Assembly (NCBI GenBank): GCA_023386635.1
Contig: JAEWJH010000133.1
Span: 1 to 64,000 of the forward strand
Reading direction: 5' to 3'
Origin: Pseudomonadota bacterium
Lineage (GTDB): Bacteria > Pseudomonadota > Alphaproteobacteria > Rhizobiales > Xanthobacteraceae
Length of the DNA: 64,000 nucleotides
The notes under the pieces are model-generated. The model worked only from the letters and a program-made list of their open reading frames with translations. It did not search any database and was not told the origin of the DNA. Below, one piece after another: positions 56,032-64,000 of the stretch. Both the position numbers and the translations under genes were made by a program. Positions within the stretch are counted from its first letter, which is position 1. Each line of letters opens with the position of its first letter.

Positions 56032-56813
56032 CAGCACTGCTTCGTGTGGAAGGCGTCAGCAAGCTGTTCGAACGCAAGGGCAAGCCGTCGGTCGAAGCGC
56101 TGCGCGACATCAATCTCGCCATCAACGAGGGCGAGTTCGTTTCCATCGTCGGCGCTAGCGGCAGCGGCAAGTCGACCCTGCTGCGGATCATCGACGGGTT
56201 GCTCGCGCCGACACAGGGCGCGGTGCTCGTCGATGGCCAGCGCGTCACGCGGCCGGGCACCGACCGGGCCATGGTGTTCCAGCAGGATTCGCTGCTGCCG
56301 TGGAAAAGCGTGATCGAGAACGTTGCCTATGGTCTGACGCTGGCGGGCCGGTCTTGGGCGGATGCCTCGGCGGTGGCGCAGCGCTTCGTGACCATGACCG
56401 GGCTCGACGGATTCGAGAGCCACTATCCGCATCAACTCTCCGGCGGCATGCGCCAGCGCGTCAATGTCGCGCGCGCGCTCGCGGTCGATCCGCGCATCCT
56501 GCTGCTCGACGAGCCGTTCGCGGCGCTCGATGCACAGACCCGCGAGATCATGCAGTCCGAGTTGCTGTCGATCTGGCGGGAGAGCCGCAAGACCGTGCTG
56601 CTGATCACGCACCAGATCGACGAGGCGGTGTTTCTGTCGGACCGGGTGATCGTGTTCAGCGCGCGGCCGGGAACGGTGCGGCAGGAGGTCGAGATCGACC
56701 TGCCGCGTCCGCGCGAGCTGGCGCTCAAGCGCGATGCGCGGTTCGTGCGGCTGGTTGACGACATCTGGCAGTTGATCGAGGCCGAGGTGCGTCAGGGACT
56801 CAAAGCAGGGTGA
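56028..56813 (+). CDS. ABC transporter ATP-binding protein (NitT/TauT family)
   Basis: The 261-residue ATPase begins MTALLRVEGVSKLFERKG from ATG 56028 (four-base overlap with the permease gene). It has Walker A GASGSGKSTLLRIIDGLLAP, Q-loop MVFQQDSLLPWKSVIENVAY, signature QLSGGMRQRVNVARALAVDP, Walker B ILLLDEPFAALDAQT and H-loop LITHQIDEAVFLSDRVIVFS. All catalytic motifs are intact. Confidence 0.92.
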   Translation: MTALLRVEGVSKLFERKGKPSVEALRDINLAINEGEFVSIVGASGSGKSTLLRIIDGLLAPTQGAVLVDGQRVTRPGTDRAMVFQQDSLLPWKSVIENVAYGLTLAGRSWADASAVAQRFVTMTGLDGFESHYPHQLSGGMRQRVNVARALAVDPRILLLDEPFAALDAQTREIMQSELLSIWRESRKTVLLITHQIDEAVFLSDRVIVFSARPGTVRQEVEIDLPRPRELALKRDARFVRLVDDIWQLIEAEVRQGLKAG

Positions 56814-56925
56814 CGAGGATACCGCCGAACAGGTCGGCGGAGGGTGAACGGTACGGCGAAGCGGACATTCAGAACCCGCGGTCGTTCCGGAGCGAACAAT
56901 AAAACAATCAGGGGAGAACACGATC

Positions 56926-57939
56926 ATGCGAGACAAGACAGATGCTATGACGCTGTCCATCAGCCGGCGGACCTTTGTCGGCGGTGTTGCGGCGTTGCCA
57001 CTGGCCGGTGCGATGTCTTCGGGGGCCGGCGCGCAGGCGGCTTGGCCCTCCCGTAACGTGACGATGATCGTGCCGTTTCCGCCCGGCGGGCTCGCCGATC
57101 TTGCCGCCCGCCCGGTGGCGCAGGCGCTCGACAAGGTGCTCGGCCATGCTTTCGTGGTCGATAACCGGGCCGGCGCGGGTGGTGCGCTCGGCGCCGGCGT
57201 GGTCGCCAAGGCGGACCCGGATGGTTACACGACGCTGGTGACGCTCAACTCGCTGGTGGTATCGCCGGAATCGGATCGTCTGTTCAACCGCACGCCGATC
57301 TATGAGGTGCCGCAGCTCACGCCAGTGGCGCAGATCATTTCCGATCCGAACGTCATCGCGGTGGAGGCCTCGTCGCCTTGGAAGACCGTCAAGGATTTCA
57401 TCGAGGACGCGAAGAAGCGACCGGGGCAGATCACCTACAGCTCGTCCGGGAATTACGGTGCGGCGCATTTGTCGATGGAGATGTTTGCCCGGGATACAGG
57501 GATCAAGCTGCAGCATGTGCCGTATCGCGGTGCGGGGCCGGCGATCACCGGCTTGATCGGCGGTCAGGTGGGCGCGACCTCCACCACGGTCGGCACGATT
57601 ATCTCGCAGATCGAGGCGGGAAAAATCCGCGTGCTCGCCGCCATTAGCGACAAGCGCATCGACAATCTGCCGAACGTTCCGACTTTGAAGGAGGCGGGCA
57701 TCCCGCTCTCGTTCTATGTCTGGGCCGGCATGTTCGTGCCGAAAGCGACGCCCGAGGCCGTGGTGACGCGGCTACGCGGTGCGATGCGCACGGTGCTGAC
57801 AGGCCCGGCGGTGACGGCGATCTACACCAAAGCGGGGACCAAGGTGGCGTATCTCGATGCGCCGGACTTCGCAAAGGTCGTCGCCGCAGATCACACGCGC
57901 CTCGCCAAGGTCGTCAAAGACATCGGCAAGCTCGACTAA
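56926..57939 (+). CDS. TctC/Bug-family solute-binding protein with twin-arginine signal
   Basis: The 337-residue Bug protein has a Tat-type leader (ISRRTFVGGVAALPLAGAMS, cleavage after GAQA) and the Bug fold: VTMIVPFPPGGLADLAARPV, VDNRAGAGGALGAGVVAKAD, PDGYTTLVT and VPYRGAGPAITGLIGGQVGA. AGGGGAGAA precedes ATG 56926. It lacks linked membrane subunits, so it may feed a distant TctAB pair or act as a sensor protein. It is closed by a strong hairpin terminator. Confidence 0.9.
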   Translation: MRDKTDAMTLSISRRTFVGGVAALPLAGAMSSGAGAQAAWPSRNVTMIVPFPPGGLADLAARPVAQALDKVLGHAFVVDNRAGAGGALGAGVVAKADPDGYTTLVTLNSLVVSPESDRLFNRTPIYEVPQLTPVAQIISDPNVIAVEASSPWKTVKDFIEDAKKRPGQITYSSSGNYGAAHLSMEMFARDTGIKLQHVPYRGAGPAITGLIGGQVGATSTTVGTIISQIEAGKIRVLAAISDKRIDNLPNVPTLKEAGIPLSFYVWAGMFVPKATPEAVVTRLRGAMRTVLTGPAVTAIYTKAGTKVAYLDAPDFAKVVAADHTRLAKVVKDIGKLD

Positions 57940-57945
57940 ACGGAC

Positions 57946-57983
57946 AGCACCGGCCTCGCAACGGGGCCGGTGCTGGACTTTTT
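57946..57983 (+). terminator. Rho-independent terminator after the TctC gene
   Basis: AGCACCGGCC (57946-57955) pairs perfectly with GGCCGGTGCT (57965-57974), followed four bases later by TTTTT. It separates the transporter genes from the downstream hydrolase pair. Confidence 0.8.
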
Positions 57984-57995
57984 GGCAGGACCGCT

Positions 57996-58901
57996 ATGTT
58001 GCCCGTTCACGGCCGCTACGATTTCTCACCGATCGACGAGCGGCCGCACTATGCGTGGCCGGAAGGCCGCACGCTCGCGTTCTACATCGCTGTCAATATC
58101 GAGCATTATGCGTTCCTGCGCGGCGGCGGCATGGACCCGCACAATCGCGGTGCCGGGCCGACGCACCGCAATTACTCCTGGCGCGACTACGGCAATCGGG
58201 TCGGCATCTGGCGTATCTTCAATCTGCTCGATGCCCTGCAGTTGCCGGCAACGGTGATGCTCAACGGGCTTGTCGCCGAACATTATCCGCAGATCATGGC
58301 GCGTCTTGCCGCGCGCCAGGACGAGATTTGCGGCCACGGCGTCACCAATTCGCAGACGTTACGCGATGTGGCGGAAAACGATGAGGTCGGCATCATCCGC
58401 GAGACGACGCGGCTGATCGAGCAGCACACGGGCAGCCGCCCGCAAGGCTGGCTCGGGCCGGGCGCGACCTCCAACGCGATCACGCCCGATCTCCTGAAGG
58501 AGAACGGCTATCGCTACGTGCTCGACTGGCCGGCCGATGATCAGCCGTTCTGGATGTCGACGCGCGCCGGGCCGATCCTGTCGGTGCCGTATCCGATGGA
58601 AATGAACGATGCGGGCGCGCAGGTGCTGCGCGATCACACCGGCCGCGAGCTGTGCGACATGATCGTCGATCAGTTCGAGGAGATGCTGGAGCAGTCGGAG
58701 CGGCAGCCGCTGGTGTTCTCGCTCGCGCTGCACGGCTTCATCGTCGGCCAGCCGCACCGCACGCGCAATCTGCGGCGGGCGCTGCAACACTGCCTGCAGC
58801 CGAAATACCGCGAGCGATTGTGGATCACACGCGCCGGCGCGATCGCCGACCATTGCATGTCGCTCGCGCCCGGGATCGTTCCCGGCGATGCACGAACCTG
58901 A
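57996..58901 (+). CDS. PuuE-like polysaccharide-deacetylase-fold hydrolase (allantoinase/imidase type)
   Basis: The 301-residue protein has the NodB fold of the cofactor-independent allantoinase PuuE and cyclic imide hydrolases rather than of metal-dependent deacetylases. The TFDDG motif is replaced by NIEHY (34-38), and the HxxxH motif by GHGVTNSQ around His114. Other family landmarks are NYSWRDYGNRVGIWRIFNLL and VPYPMEMNDAGAQVLRDHTG. It likely opens a cyclic amide or imide ring. It is 31 bases ahead of the isochorismatase-fold amidase, which could act on the opened product. Confidence 0.8.
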   Translation: MLPVHGRYDFSPIDERPHYAWPEGRTLAFYIAVNIEHYAFLRGGGMDPHNRGAGPTHRNYSWRDYGNRVGIWRIFNLLDALQLPATVMLNGLVAEHYPQIMARLAARQDEICGHGVTNSQTLRDVAENDEVGIIRETTRLIEQHTGSRPQGWLGPGATSNAITPDLLKENGYRYVLDWPADDQPFWMSTRAGPILSVPYPMEMNDAGAQVLRDHTGRELCDMIVDQFEEMLEQSERQPLVFSLALHGFIVGQPHRTRNLRRALQHCLQPKYRERLWITRAGAIADHCMSLAPGIVPGDART

Positions 58902-58932
58902 TTTTTTTTTCACGAGTGGAAGTCGCAAGAGC

Positions 58933-59682
58933 ATGAGCAAAGAACCGATCTGGAACCAGTTTCTCACCGAACGCGACAAGAGGATGTGGGCGGTGAGCGG
59001 CTATGGTGCGAATGCCGGCTACGGCAAGCGCCCGGCTTTGCTGGTGATTGACGTGAACTACAATTTCGCCGGCGATCGGTCCGAGCCGATCCTCGAGGCG
59101 ATCAAGCGGTGGCGTAACGCATGCGGCGAGGAGGGCTGGGCCGCAGTGCCGGTGATCCGCTCGCTGATCGACGCCGCGCACGAGCGCAAGATTCCGGTGA
59201 TCTTTTCGACCAATTCCCGGCGCCCGGACAATTGGGATGCGGGAAGCTGGGCGTGGAAGAATTCGCGCAATGCCGAGGATGCGTCGACCCGGCAGAACAA
59301 CAATCTCGACGGCAACATGATCATTGCGGAACTGGCGCCGCAGCCGCAGGACATCGTGATCTACAAGCACAAGCCGAGCGTGTTCTTCGGCACGCCGCTG
59401 GTCGGCTTCCTGACGGATCTCGGTTGCGACAGCGTGCTGGTGACCGGTGCGACCACGAGCGGTTGCGTGCGCGCGACGGTGCTCGACGCTTTCAGCCACA
59501 ATTTCCGGGTTGCGATTGCCGAAGAGGGATGCTTCGACCGCTCGCAGGCTTCGCATGCGATGTCGCTCTGCGACATGCATGCCAAATATGCCGACGTGGT
59601 CAGTGCGGAGAATATGCTCGGCTACGTAAAGGCGCTACCGGACGGCCTGTTCACCAACCTGCCGAGCGACCGGCCGCGTTAA
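58933..59682 (+). CDS. Isochorismatase-fold amidohydrolase (N-carbamoylsarcosine amidase-like)
   Basis: A 249-residue cysteine hydrolase of the isochorismatase fold. The catalytic triad is visible: Asp40 (LLVIDVNYNF), Lys147 (YKHKPSVFFGTPL) and Cys178 (TTSGCVRATVLDA). An N-terminal extension of about 33 residues resembles carbamoylsarcosine amidase and maleamate amidase. It hydrolyses a linear amide or ureide. Coexpression with the ring-opening PuuE-like gene suggests two sequential steps. Confidence 0.85.
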   Translation: MSKEPIWNQFLTERDKRMWAVSGYGANAGYGKRPALLVIDVNYNFAGDRSEPILEAIKRWRNACGEEGWAAVPVIRSLIDAAHERKIPVIFSTNSRRPDNWDAGSWAWKNSRNAEDASTRQNNNLDGNMIIAELAPQPQDIVIYKHKPSVFFGTPLVGFLTDLGCDSVLVTGATTSGCVRATVLDAFSHNFRVAIAEEGCFDRSQASHAMSLCDMHAKYADVVSAENMLGYVKALPDGLFTNLPSDRPR

Positions 59683-59729
59683 TTCGCGAACGGTCGCTCA
59701 GGCTGTGGTGTCGATCCGGGGATGCCGGA

Positions 59730-60752
59730 TCAGCGCTTGAGATGGATGTTCGCCTCGTTGGCGACCTGCTTCCAGCGCGCAATGTCGTTGCGGATGGTTT
59801 CGGCCGTCGCCTCCGGAGTGCCGGGCTCAGGAGCGATGCCCTGCGTCCGGAAGGTTTCCTGCACATCCTTGCGGCTGACGATCTCCCGCAGCGCCTCATT
59901 GAGCGCGCGCGTGATATCGGCCGGGACGCCGGCCGGCGCCACCAGCGCGCTCCACAGCGCCGCCTCGCAGCCCGGCGCGCCGGCTTCGGCAACGGTCGGA
60001 ACGTCGGGGATCACGTCGACGCGTTTGGCGCTCATCACCGCGTAAGGCTTGAGGTCGCCTTCGCGGATTTGTCCGAGCACCGGCGGGATGGTGGCGACGA
60101 TCATGTCGATCCGGCCCGTCAGCAGGTCGGCCACCGACTGCTCGGTGCCGCGATAGGGCACATGGGTGACCTGGATGCCGAGCTTCCATTTCACCAGTTC
60201 GCCGGCGAGATGCGTCAACGTACCGGTGCCGGCTGAAGCGTAGCTGTATTTGCCCGGGTCCTTTTTGGCCATCGCCGCGAAATCCTTCAGCGTTTTCGCG
60301 GGAAGTTTCGGCGACCCAATCAGCAGGAACGGCGAGCTGCCGATCATGCCGATCGGCGTGAAATCCTTGGTCGCGTCGAACGGCAGGTCGTTATAGACCG
60401 CCGCGGTCGCTGCGTGGGTGCTGGTGTTGGCGAGACCGAGCGTATAGCCGTCCGGTGCCGCCTTGGCGATCGTGTTGGTGCCGAGAATGGTCGCACCGCC
60501 GACGCGATTCTCCACGATGAATTGCTGGCCGAGCTTCTCGCCCAGTTTAGCCGCGATGATGCGGGCGATGGTGTCGGAGCTTGAGCCCGCACCAAATGGC
60601 ACGACGATCCGCACGATGCGGTCCGGCCACGCCGCCTGAGCGGAGCCCGGCAGCAGCAGGAAAGCGGCGCCGCCGGTGACGGTTGCAAAGAGGTCGCGGC
60701 GGTTCAGCAAGGCCCGGTCTGTCAGCCCCGGGGGCGTTTTCTTGGATGGCAT
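59730..60752 (-). CDS. TctC/Bug-family solute-binding protein, twin-arginine signal
   Basis: The 340-residue Bug protein has NRRDLFATVTGGAAFLLLPG as a probable Tat leader ending AQAA near residue 40, then VRIVVPFGAGSSSDTIARII, VENRVGGATILGTNTIAKAA and PDGYTLGLAN. It lies 57 bases downstream of fbiC on the same strand, so it may be read from the F420 operon, and it is convergent with the amidase gene. Third TctC-type gene of the window; no tctA or tctB adjoins it. Confidence 0.9.
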   Translation of the reverse strand: MPSKKTPPGLTDRALLNRRDLFATVTGGAAFLLLPGSAQAAWPDRIVRIVVPFGAGSSSDTIARIIAAKLGEKLGQQFIVENRVGGATILGTNTIAKAAPDGYTLGLANTSTHAATAAVYNDLPFDATKDFTPIGMIGSSPFLLIGSPKLPAKTLKDFAAMAKKDPGKYSYASAGTGTLTHLAGELVKWKLGIQVTHVPYRGTEQSVADLLTGRIDMIVATIPPVLGQIREGDLKPYAVMSAKRVDVIPDVPTVAEAGAPGCEAALWSALVAPAGVPADITRALNEALREIVSRKDVQETFRTQGIAPEPGTPEATAETIRNDIARWKQVANEANIHLKR

Positions 60753-60809
60753 TGTTCCTCTCCTATGAACGGGTACTTTTGTCCGCGGTTTGTCCGCAGC
60801 TCTGTTGAT

Positions 60810-63212
60810 TTATGCAGCGGTGTCGGTCATCGGCCGGATCAGCGCGGCGGCCGTGAATGATTTGGCGTACTGCTCTTCCGGCGCATCGCGATAAAGCGTC
60901 GTGCGCTGCCGCGGCGTGCGGCCGATCGATGTGATGAGCTCTTCCATCTCCGCCGGCGGCATTTCCTGTCCGTGGGTCGCGCCGGCCGAGCGGGTGATGG
61001 TTTCGTCCATCAGGGTTCCGCCGGCATCGTTGGCGCCGGCGCGCAGGCACCATTTCACCCCGTCCGGCCCCATCTTCACCCATGAGGTCTGAATGCTGGT
61101 GATGAGCGGATGCAGCGCGAGCCGCGCCACCGCATGCATCATAACGGCCTCGCGGAACGTCGTGCCGCTGCGCGCGCGCCCATGCAGATAGATCGGCGTT
61201 TCCATCGGCACGAACGGCAGCGGCACCAGTTCGGTGATGCCGCCGGTTCTCGCCTGGAGATCGCGCAACCGCATCAAGTGCCGCGCCCAATGGCGCGGAC
61301 GGTCGACATGGCCATACATGATCGTGGCGGTGGTCTTGAGACCGACGCGGTGCGCCGTCTCGACGATGTCGAGCCACTGTTGCGTGTTGATCTTGTCCGG
61401 GCAGATGACGGCACGAACTTCGTCATCGAGAATCTCAGCAGCTGTGCCGGGCAGGGTTCCGAGCCCGGCTTCCTGCAGGCGTTCCAGCAAGGTGGCGACC
61501 GGAATGCCGAGCGTTTCCGCGCCCTGCTGGATTTCCAGCGGCGAGAAGGCATGGATGTGCATGCCGGGCACCGCCTGCTTGATGGCGCGGCAGATCGAGA
61601 GATAGGTCTCGCCGGTGTAGTCGGGGTGGATGCCGCCTTGCAGGCAGACTTCGGTGGCGCCACGCGCCCAGGCTTCCGTCGCACGACGCTGGATTTCCTC
61701 CAGGCCGAGATTGTAGGGCTTGCCGCGCAGATTGGCGGCGAGCTTGCCCTTGGAGAACGCGCAGAACTTGCAGCGGAAGTAGCAGATATTGGTGTAGTTG
61801 ATGTTGCGGGTGACGACGTAAGACACGGTGTCGCCGTTGACGCGCGCACGCAGCGCATCGGCGGCCTCGCACACGCGCAGGAAGTCCGTGCCGCGCGCCG
61901 AGAACAATGTGATGAGATCGTCTTCGGAATAGTCGCCCGGCCGATCGAACAGCGCCTGCAGCCGGTCGCCGACCGGCGGCCGCGTGCGTGTCGCCGTTGG
62001 CGGGGAGGGCGGCAGCGCGATGGGCGTGTCGTGTCCGGCGCCGGCAACCCAGCTATCCGGCCGCGCGAAATTGTCCGCGTCGCTCACGCGCAGCGATGGC
62101 GTGCGCAGCGCAGGATCGAGCCAGCGCTCGGGCGCATCAAGATAGGCGGGATAGATGGCGAGACGGCCGACCAGCACCTTGCCGGCCTGCGCGGTGCGTT
62201 GCTCCAGCATGCGCAACGCCGGCCATGGCGCTTCCGGATTGACGTGATCCGGCGTCACCGGCGACACGCCGCCCCAATCGTTGATGCCGGCCGCGACGAT
62301 ATCGGCCAGCGAACCGCCGGCGAGGTTTGGCGGTGCCTGAATGTTCATCGTGGCGCCGAACAGGATGCGGGCGACGGCGATGGTCCACAGATGATCCGCG
62401 GCGTTCGGCTCCGGCGCGTCGGCCATCCGCGTGTCAGGCTTGGCGCGGAAATTCTGGATGATGATTTCCTGAATATGGCCGTAGCGGCGATGCAGGTCGC
62501 GCAAGGCGAGCAGGGACTCGATCCGCTCGCGCCGGGTTTCGCCAATGCCGATCAGGATGCCGGAGGTGAAAGGCACCTGCGCTTCGCCGGCGGCGGCGAT
62601 GGTGGCGAGCCGCACCGCCGGCGCTTTGTCCGGTGAGCCGAAATGCGGCATGCCGCGCTGCATCAGCCGCTCCGATGCGCTTTCCAGCATGATGCCTTGG
62701 GAGACAGAGACCTTGCGCAGCTTTTCGAGGTCGTCGCGGCTCATCACACCGGGATTGAGATGCGGCAGCAGGCCGGTTTCCTTGAGCACCAGTTCCGCCA
62801 TCGCGGCGAGATAGTCGAGCGTGGTCGCGTAGCCGAGGGCGTCGAGGGCCTCGCGCGCGGCGCGGTAGCGCAATTCCGGCTTGTCGCCGAGCGTGAACAG
62901 CGCCTCGTGGCAGCCGGCGGCGGCGCCGGCGCGGGCGATCTTCAGCACTTCCTCCGGCGACAGATAAGCGGCGCCGACGACCCGCGGCGGCTGCGCGAAG
63001 GTGCAGTAGTGGCAGGTATCCCGGCAAAGCTTGGTGAGCGGGATGAAGACTTTTTTCGAATAGGAGACGATCGAGCCGTGGCCGCGGTCGCGGATCGCCG
63101 AGGCCGCGCGCATCAGCGCCGGCAGATCGTTGAATTCGGCGAGCGCAAGCGCCTCGTCGTCAGTCAGATCAGCAGCCGCAAGGCGATCGGCAAGCGAGAG
63201 CAGCGTCGTCAT
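60810..63212 (-). CDS. fbiC: Fused 7,8-didemethyl-8-hydroxy-5-deazariboflavin (Fo) synthase, CofG+CofH
   Basis: Makes Fo, the deazaflavin chromophore of coenzyme F420, from tyrosine and a flavin precursor. The 800-residue protein has two radical-SAM domains. The N-terminal CofG-like one has Cys63-x3-Cys67-x2-Cys70 (CRDTCHYC); the C-terminal CofH-like one has Cys477-x3-Cys481-x2-Cys484 (CYFRCKFC). A Pro/Thr-rich linker lies near 395-415. This order is that of actinobacterial FbiC; many archaea have two genes. ATG 63212 overlaps the cofC stop. It is intact, so Fo synthesis is plausible. Confidence 0.95.
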   Translation of the reverse strand: MTTLLSLADRLAAADLTDDEALALAEFNDLPALMRAASAIRDRGHGSIVSYSKKVFIPLTKLCRDTCHYCTFAQPPRVVGAAYLSPEEVLKIARAGAAAGCHEALFTLGDKPELRYRAAREALDALGYATTLDYLAAMAELVLKETGLLPHLNPGVMSRDDLEKLRKVSVSQGIMLESASERLMQRGMPHFGSPDKAPAVRLATIAAAGEAQVPFTSGILIGIGETRRERIESLLALRDLHRRYGHIQEIIIQNFRAKPDTRMADAPEPNAADHLWTIAVARILFGATMNIQAPPNLAGGSLADIVAAGINDWGGVSPVTPDHVNPEAPWPALRMLEQRTAQAGKVLVGRLAIYPAYLDAPERWLDPALRTPSLRVSDADNFARPDSWVAGAGHDTPIALPPSPPTATRTRPPVGDRLQALFDRPGDYSEDDLITLFSARGTDFLRVCEAADALRARVNGDTVSYVVTRNINYTNICYFRCKFCAFSKGKLAANLRGKPYNLGLEEIQRRATEAWARGATEVCLQGGIHPDYTGETYLSICRAIKQAVPGMHIHAFSPLEIQQGAETLGIPVATLLERLQEAGLGTLPGTAAEILDDEVRAVICPDKINTQQWLDIVETAHRVGLKTTATIMYGHVDRPRHWARHLMRLRDLQARTGGITELVPLPFVPMETPIYLHGRARSGTTFREAVMMHAVARLALHPLITSIQTSWVKMGPDGVKWCLRAGANDAGGTLMDETITRSAGATHGQEMPPAEMEELITSIGRTPRQRTTLYRDAPEEQYAKSFTAAALIRPMTDTAA

Positions 63213-63922
63213 CAGATCGGATCCGCTTCGGTGACAAGGTCGCAGGTCAGGGCGCGCACGCGGCCCCAATGGATGAAGTCGTGGCGATCGAGGAAAGCCT
63301 GGGTACGGGTGGTCGAACCGAGCCGGGCGAATGCGATCAGATCTTCGAGATGGTCGATATCGCGCGCAATGCCGGGCAGCCGTACGACTTGTGGCACGAT
63401 GCCGTGGTCGCGGGCGGTTTTCAGATGCGGATAGAAACTGTCGTCGCCGAATTTGAGCGGCACGGCGGTGGGCGGCGACACCACAACGGTGTTGGAGCCC
63501 TTGTCGTCGTGCGACGGCACGATGGTGAACGAGGGACCAGGCTGATGCAGCGCGATCACCTGATCGATCTCGGTCGCGGTGACCAGCGGGATATCGCCGG
63601 GAAGCTGGAGGATAGCGTCGGCGCCTTCCTCCGCCAGCCGGCGGGCCGCGGTGGCGACTACGCCGGTGTGTCCCGCGCGCGCATCGTCGGTGAACACCCT
63701 CCCGCCGTGACGCTGGGCGAGGGCCTGCGCGACTGGGTCAAGGGTGGCGATGATAAATCCGGCAAGGCCGCGCGCTTGCGCCACGGCAGCGACGACATCT
63801 TCCAGCATGGCGCGTACCAGCGCCACATGGAGATGCGGCGGCACGCCGCCGCACAGCCGCTGCTTGGCACCGGTGACTTCCTTCACCGGAATAACCGCCC
63901 AGATCTTGCGTGCGGCTGCCAT
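63212..63922 (-). CDS. cofC: 2-phospho-L-lactate (or phosphoenolpyruvate) guanylyltransferase
   Basis: Activates phospholactate or phosphoenolpyruvate with GTP for the F420 side chain (CofC/FbiD). The 236-residue nucleotidyltransferase starts IWAVIPVKEVTGAKQRL near the N-terminus, matching the IPVK and AKxRL signatures, and has LQLPGDIPLVTATEIDQVI (metal-binding Asp) and DDKGSNTVVVSPP, GDDSFYPHLKTARDHGI. Start ATG 63922 (GTG 63925 is possible) overlaps the stop of the gene upstream. It is translationally coupled to fbiC. Confidence 0.93.
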   Translation of the reverse strand: MAAARKIWAVIPVKEVTGAKQRLCGGVPPHLHVALVRAMLEDVVAAVAQARGLAGFIIATLDPVAQALAQRHGGRVFTDDARAGHTGVVATAARRLAEEGADAILQLPGDIPLVTATEIDQVIALHQPGPSFTIVPSHDDKGSNTVVVSPPTAVPLKFGDDSFYPHLKTARDHGIVPQVVRLPGIARDIDHLEDLIAFARLGSTTRTQAFLDRHDFIHWGRVRALTCDLVTEADPI

Positions 63923-64000
63923 CACGCGGCTCCCATCATGCGTCTCTTGCGATGGACGGGCGGTTGTCGCGCCAGACGATCGGCGAAAGCGAGCGTTGCC
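63922..64000 (-). CDS. C-terminal end of an upstream gene of the F420 operon (partial)
   Basis: An open frame entering from the right edge ends with RLARQPPVHRKRRMMGAA and a TGA at 63924-63922 that overlaps the cofC start. Only 25 residues are visible, so the product cannot be named. Given the order of F420 genes elsewhere, cofD, cofE or an F420-related reductase is likely. Confidence 0.55.
   Translation of the reverse strand, partial: ATLAFADRLARQPPVHRKRRMMGAA

Overview
The window is a gene-dense, high-GC stretch from an alphaproteobacterium, most likely order Hyphomicrobiales near Bradyrhizobium, Rhodopseudomonas or Xanthobacteraceae. The evidence is a circularly permuted two-piece tmRNA with tag ANDNYAPVAQAA, an alpha-type SspB, the ilvB-ilvN-ilvC layout, hflK-hflC-degP, many TctC-type binding proteins, and palindromic intergenic repeats of a kind I recall from this group. 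There is no prophage, insertion sequence, CRISPR array or rRNA.

The first half (about 1-32,200) is mostly housekeeping. fumC (partial), sspB and ssrA lie together on the minus strand. They are followed by a split chromate transporter, tctB-tctA, thyA-folA, hflK-hflC-DUF2065-degP, serB/miaA divergent by only 15 bases, and ilvB-ilvN-ilvC behind a leader-peptide attenuator. Next come a NitT/TauT-type ABC transporter, pdxY-Nudix-ppk2, leuA behind a second leader-peptide attenuator, a Spy-like periplasmic protein, tRNA-Lys(CTT) and tamA-tamB.

The second half (about 32,300-64,000) is accessory catabolism. A small cluster (32.3-36.0 kb) holds an alpha/beta hydrolase and a racemase-fold protein that both lack their usual catalytic residues, plus an APH-type phosphotransferase and an SDR. 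A cluster at 36.2-44.0 kb combines an Lrp regulator, an amino-acid racemase, a BisC/TorA-type molybdoenzyme, a DapA-family aldolase, an SDR without YxxxK, a TctC protein and a DadA-type oxidase; this suggests use of an amino-acid-like substrate. A seven-gene minus-strand operon (50.6 to 44.0 kb) runs IclR, ABC transporter, oligogalacturonate-lyase-like propeller, amidohydrolase, isomerase. A plus-strand set (51.7-59.7 kb), divergent from a second IclR gene, links an ABC transporter, a His-rich CobW metallochaperone, a dihydropyrimidinase-like hydrolase, a TctC protein, a PuuE-like deacetylase-fold hydrolase and an isochorismatase-fold amidase. I infer uptake and stepwise hydrolysis of cyclic amides, imides or ureides.

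The right end carries coenzyme F420 biosynthesis genes on the minus strand: a fused fbiC (CofG+CofH), cofC and the tail of another gene. F420 is uncommon in Alphaproteobacteria, so this and the adjoining cyclic-amide cluster are the most interesting part of the window. No F420-dependent enzyme is visible here, so any functional link is inference.
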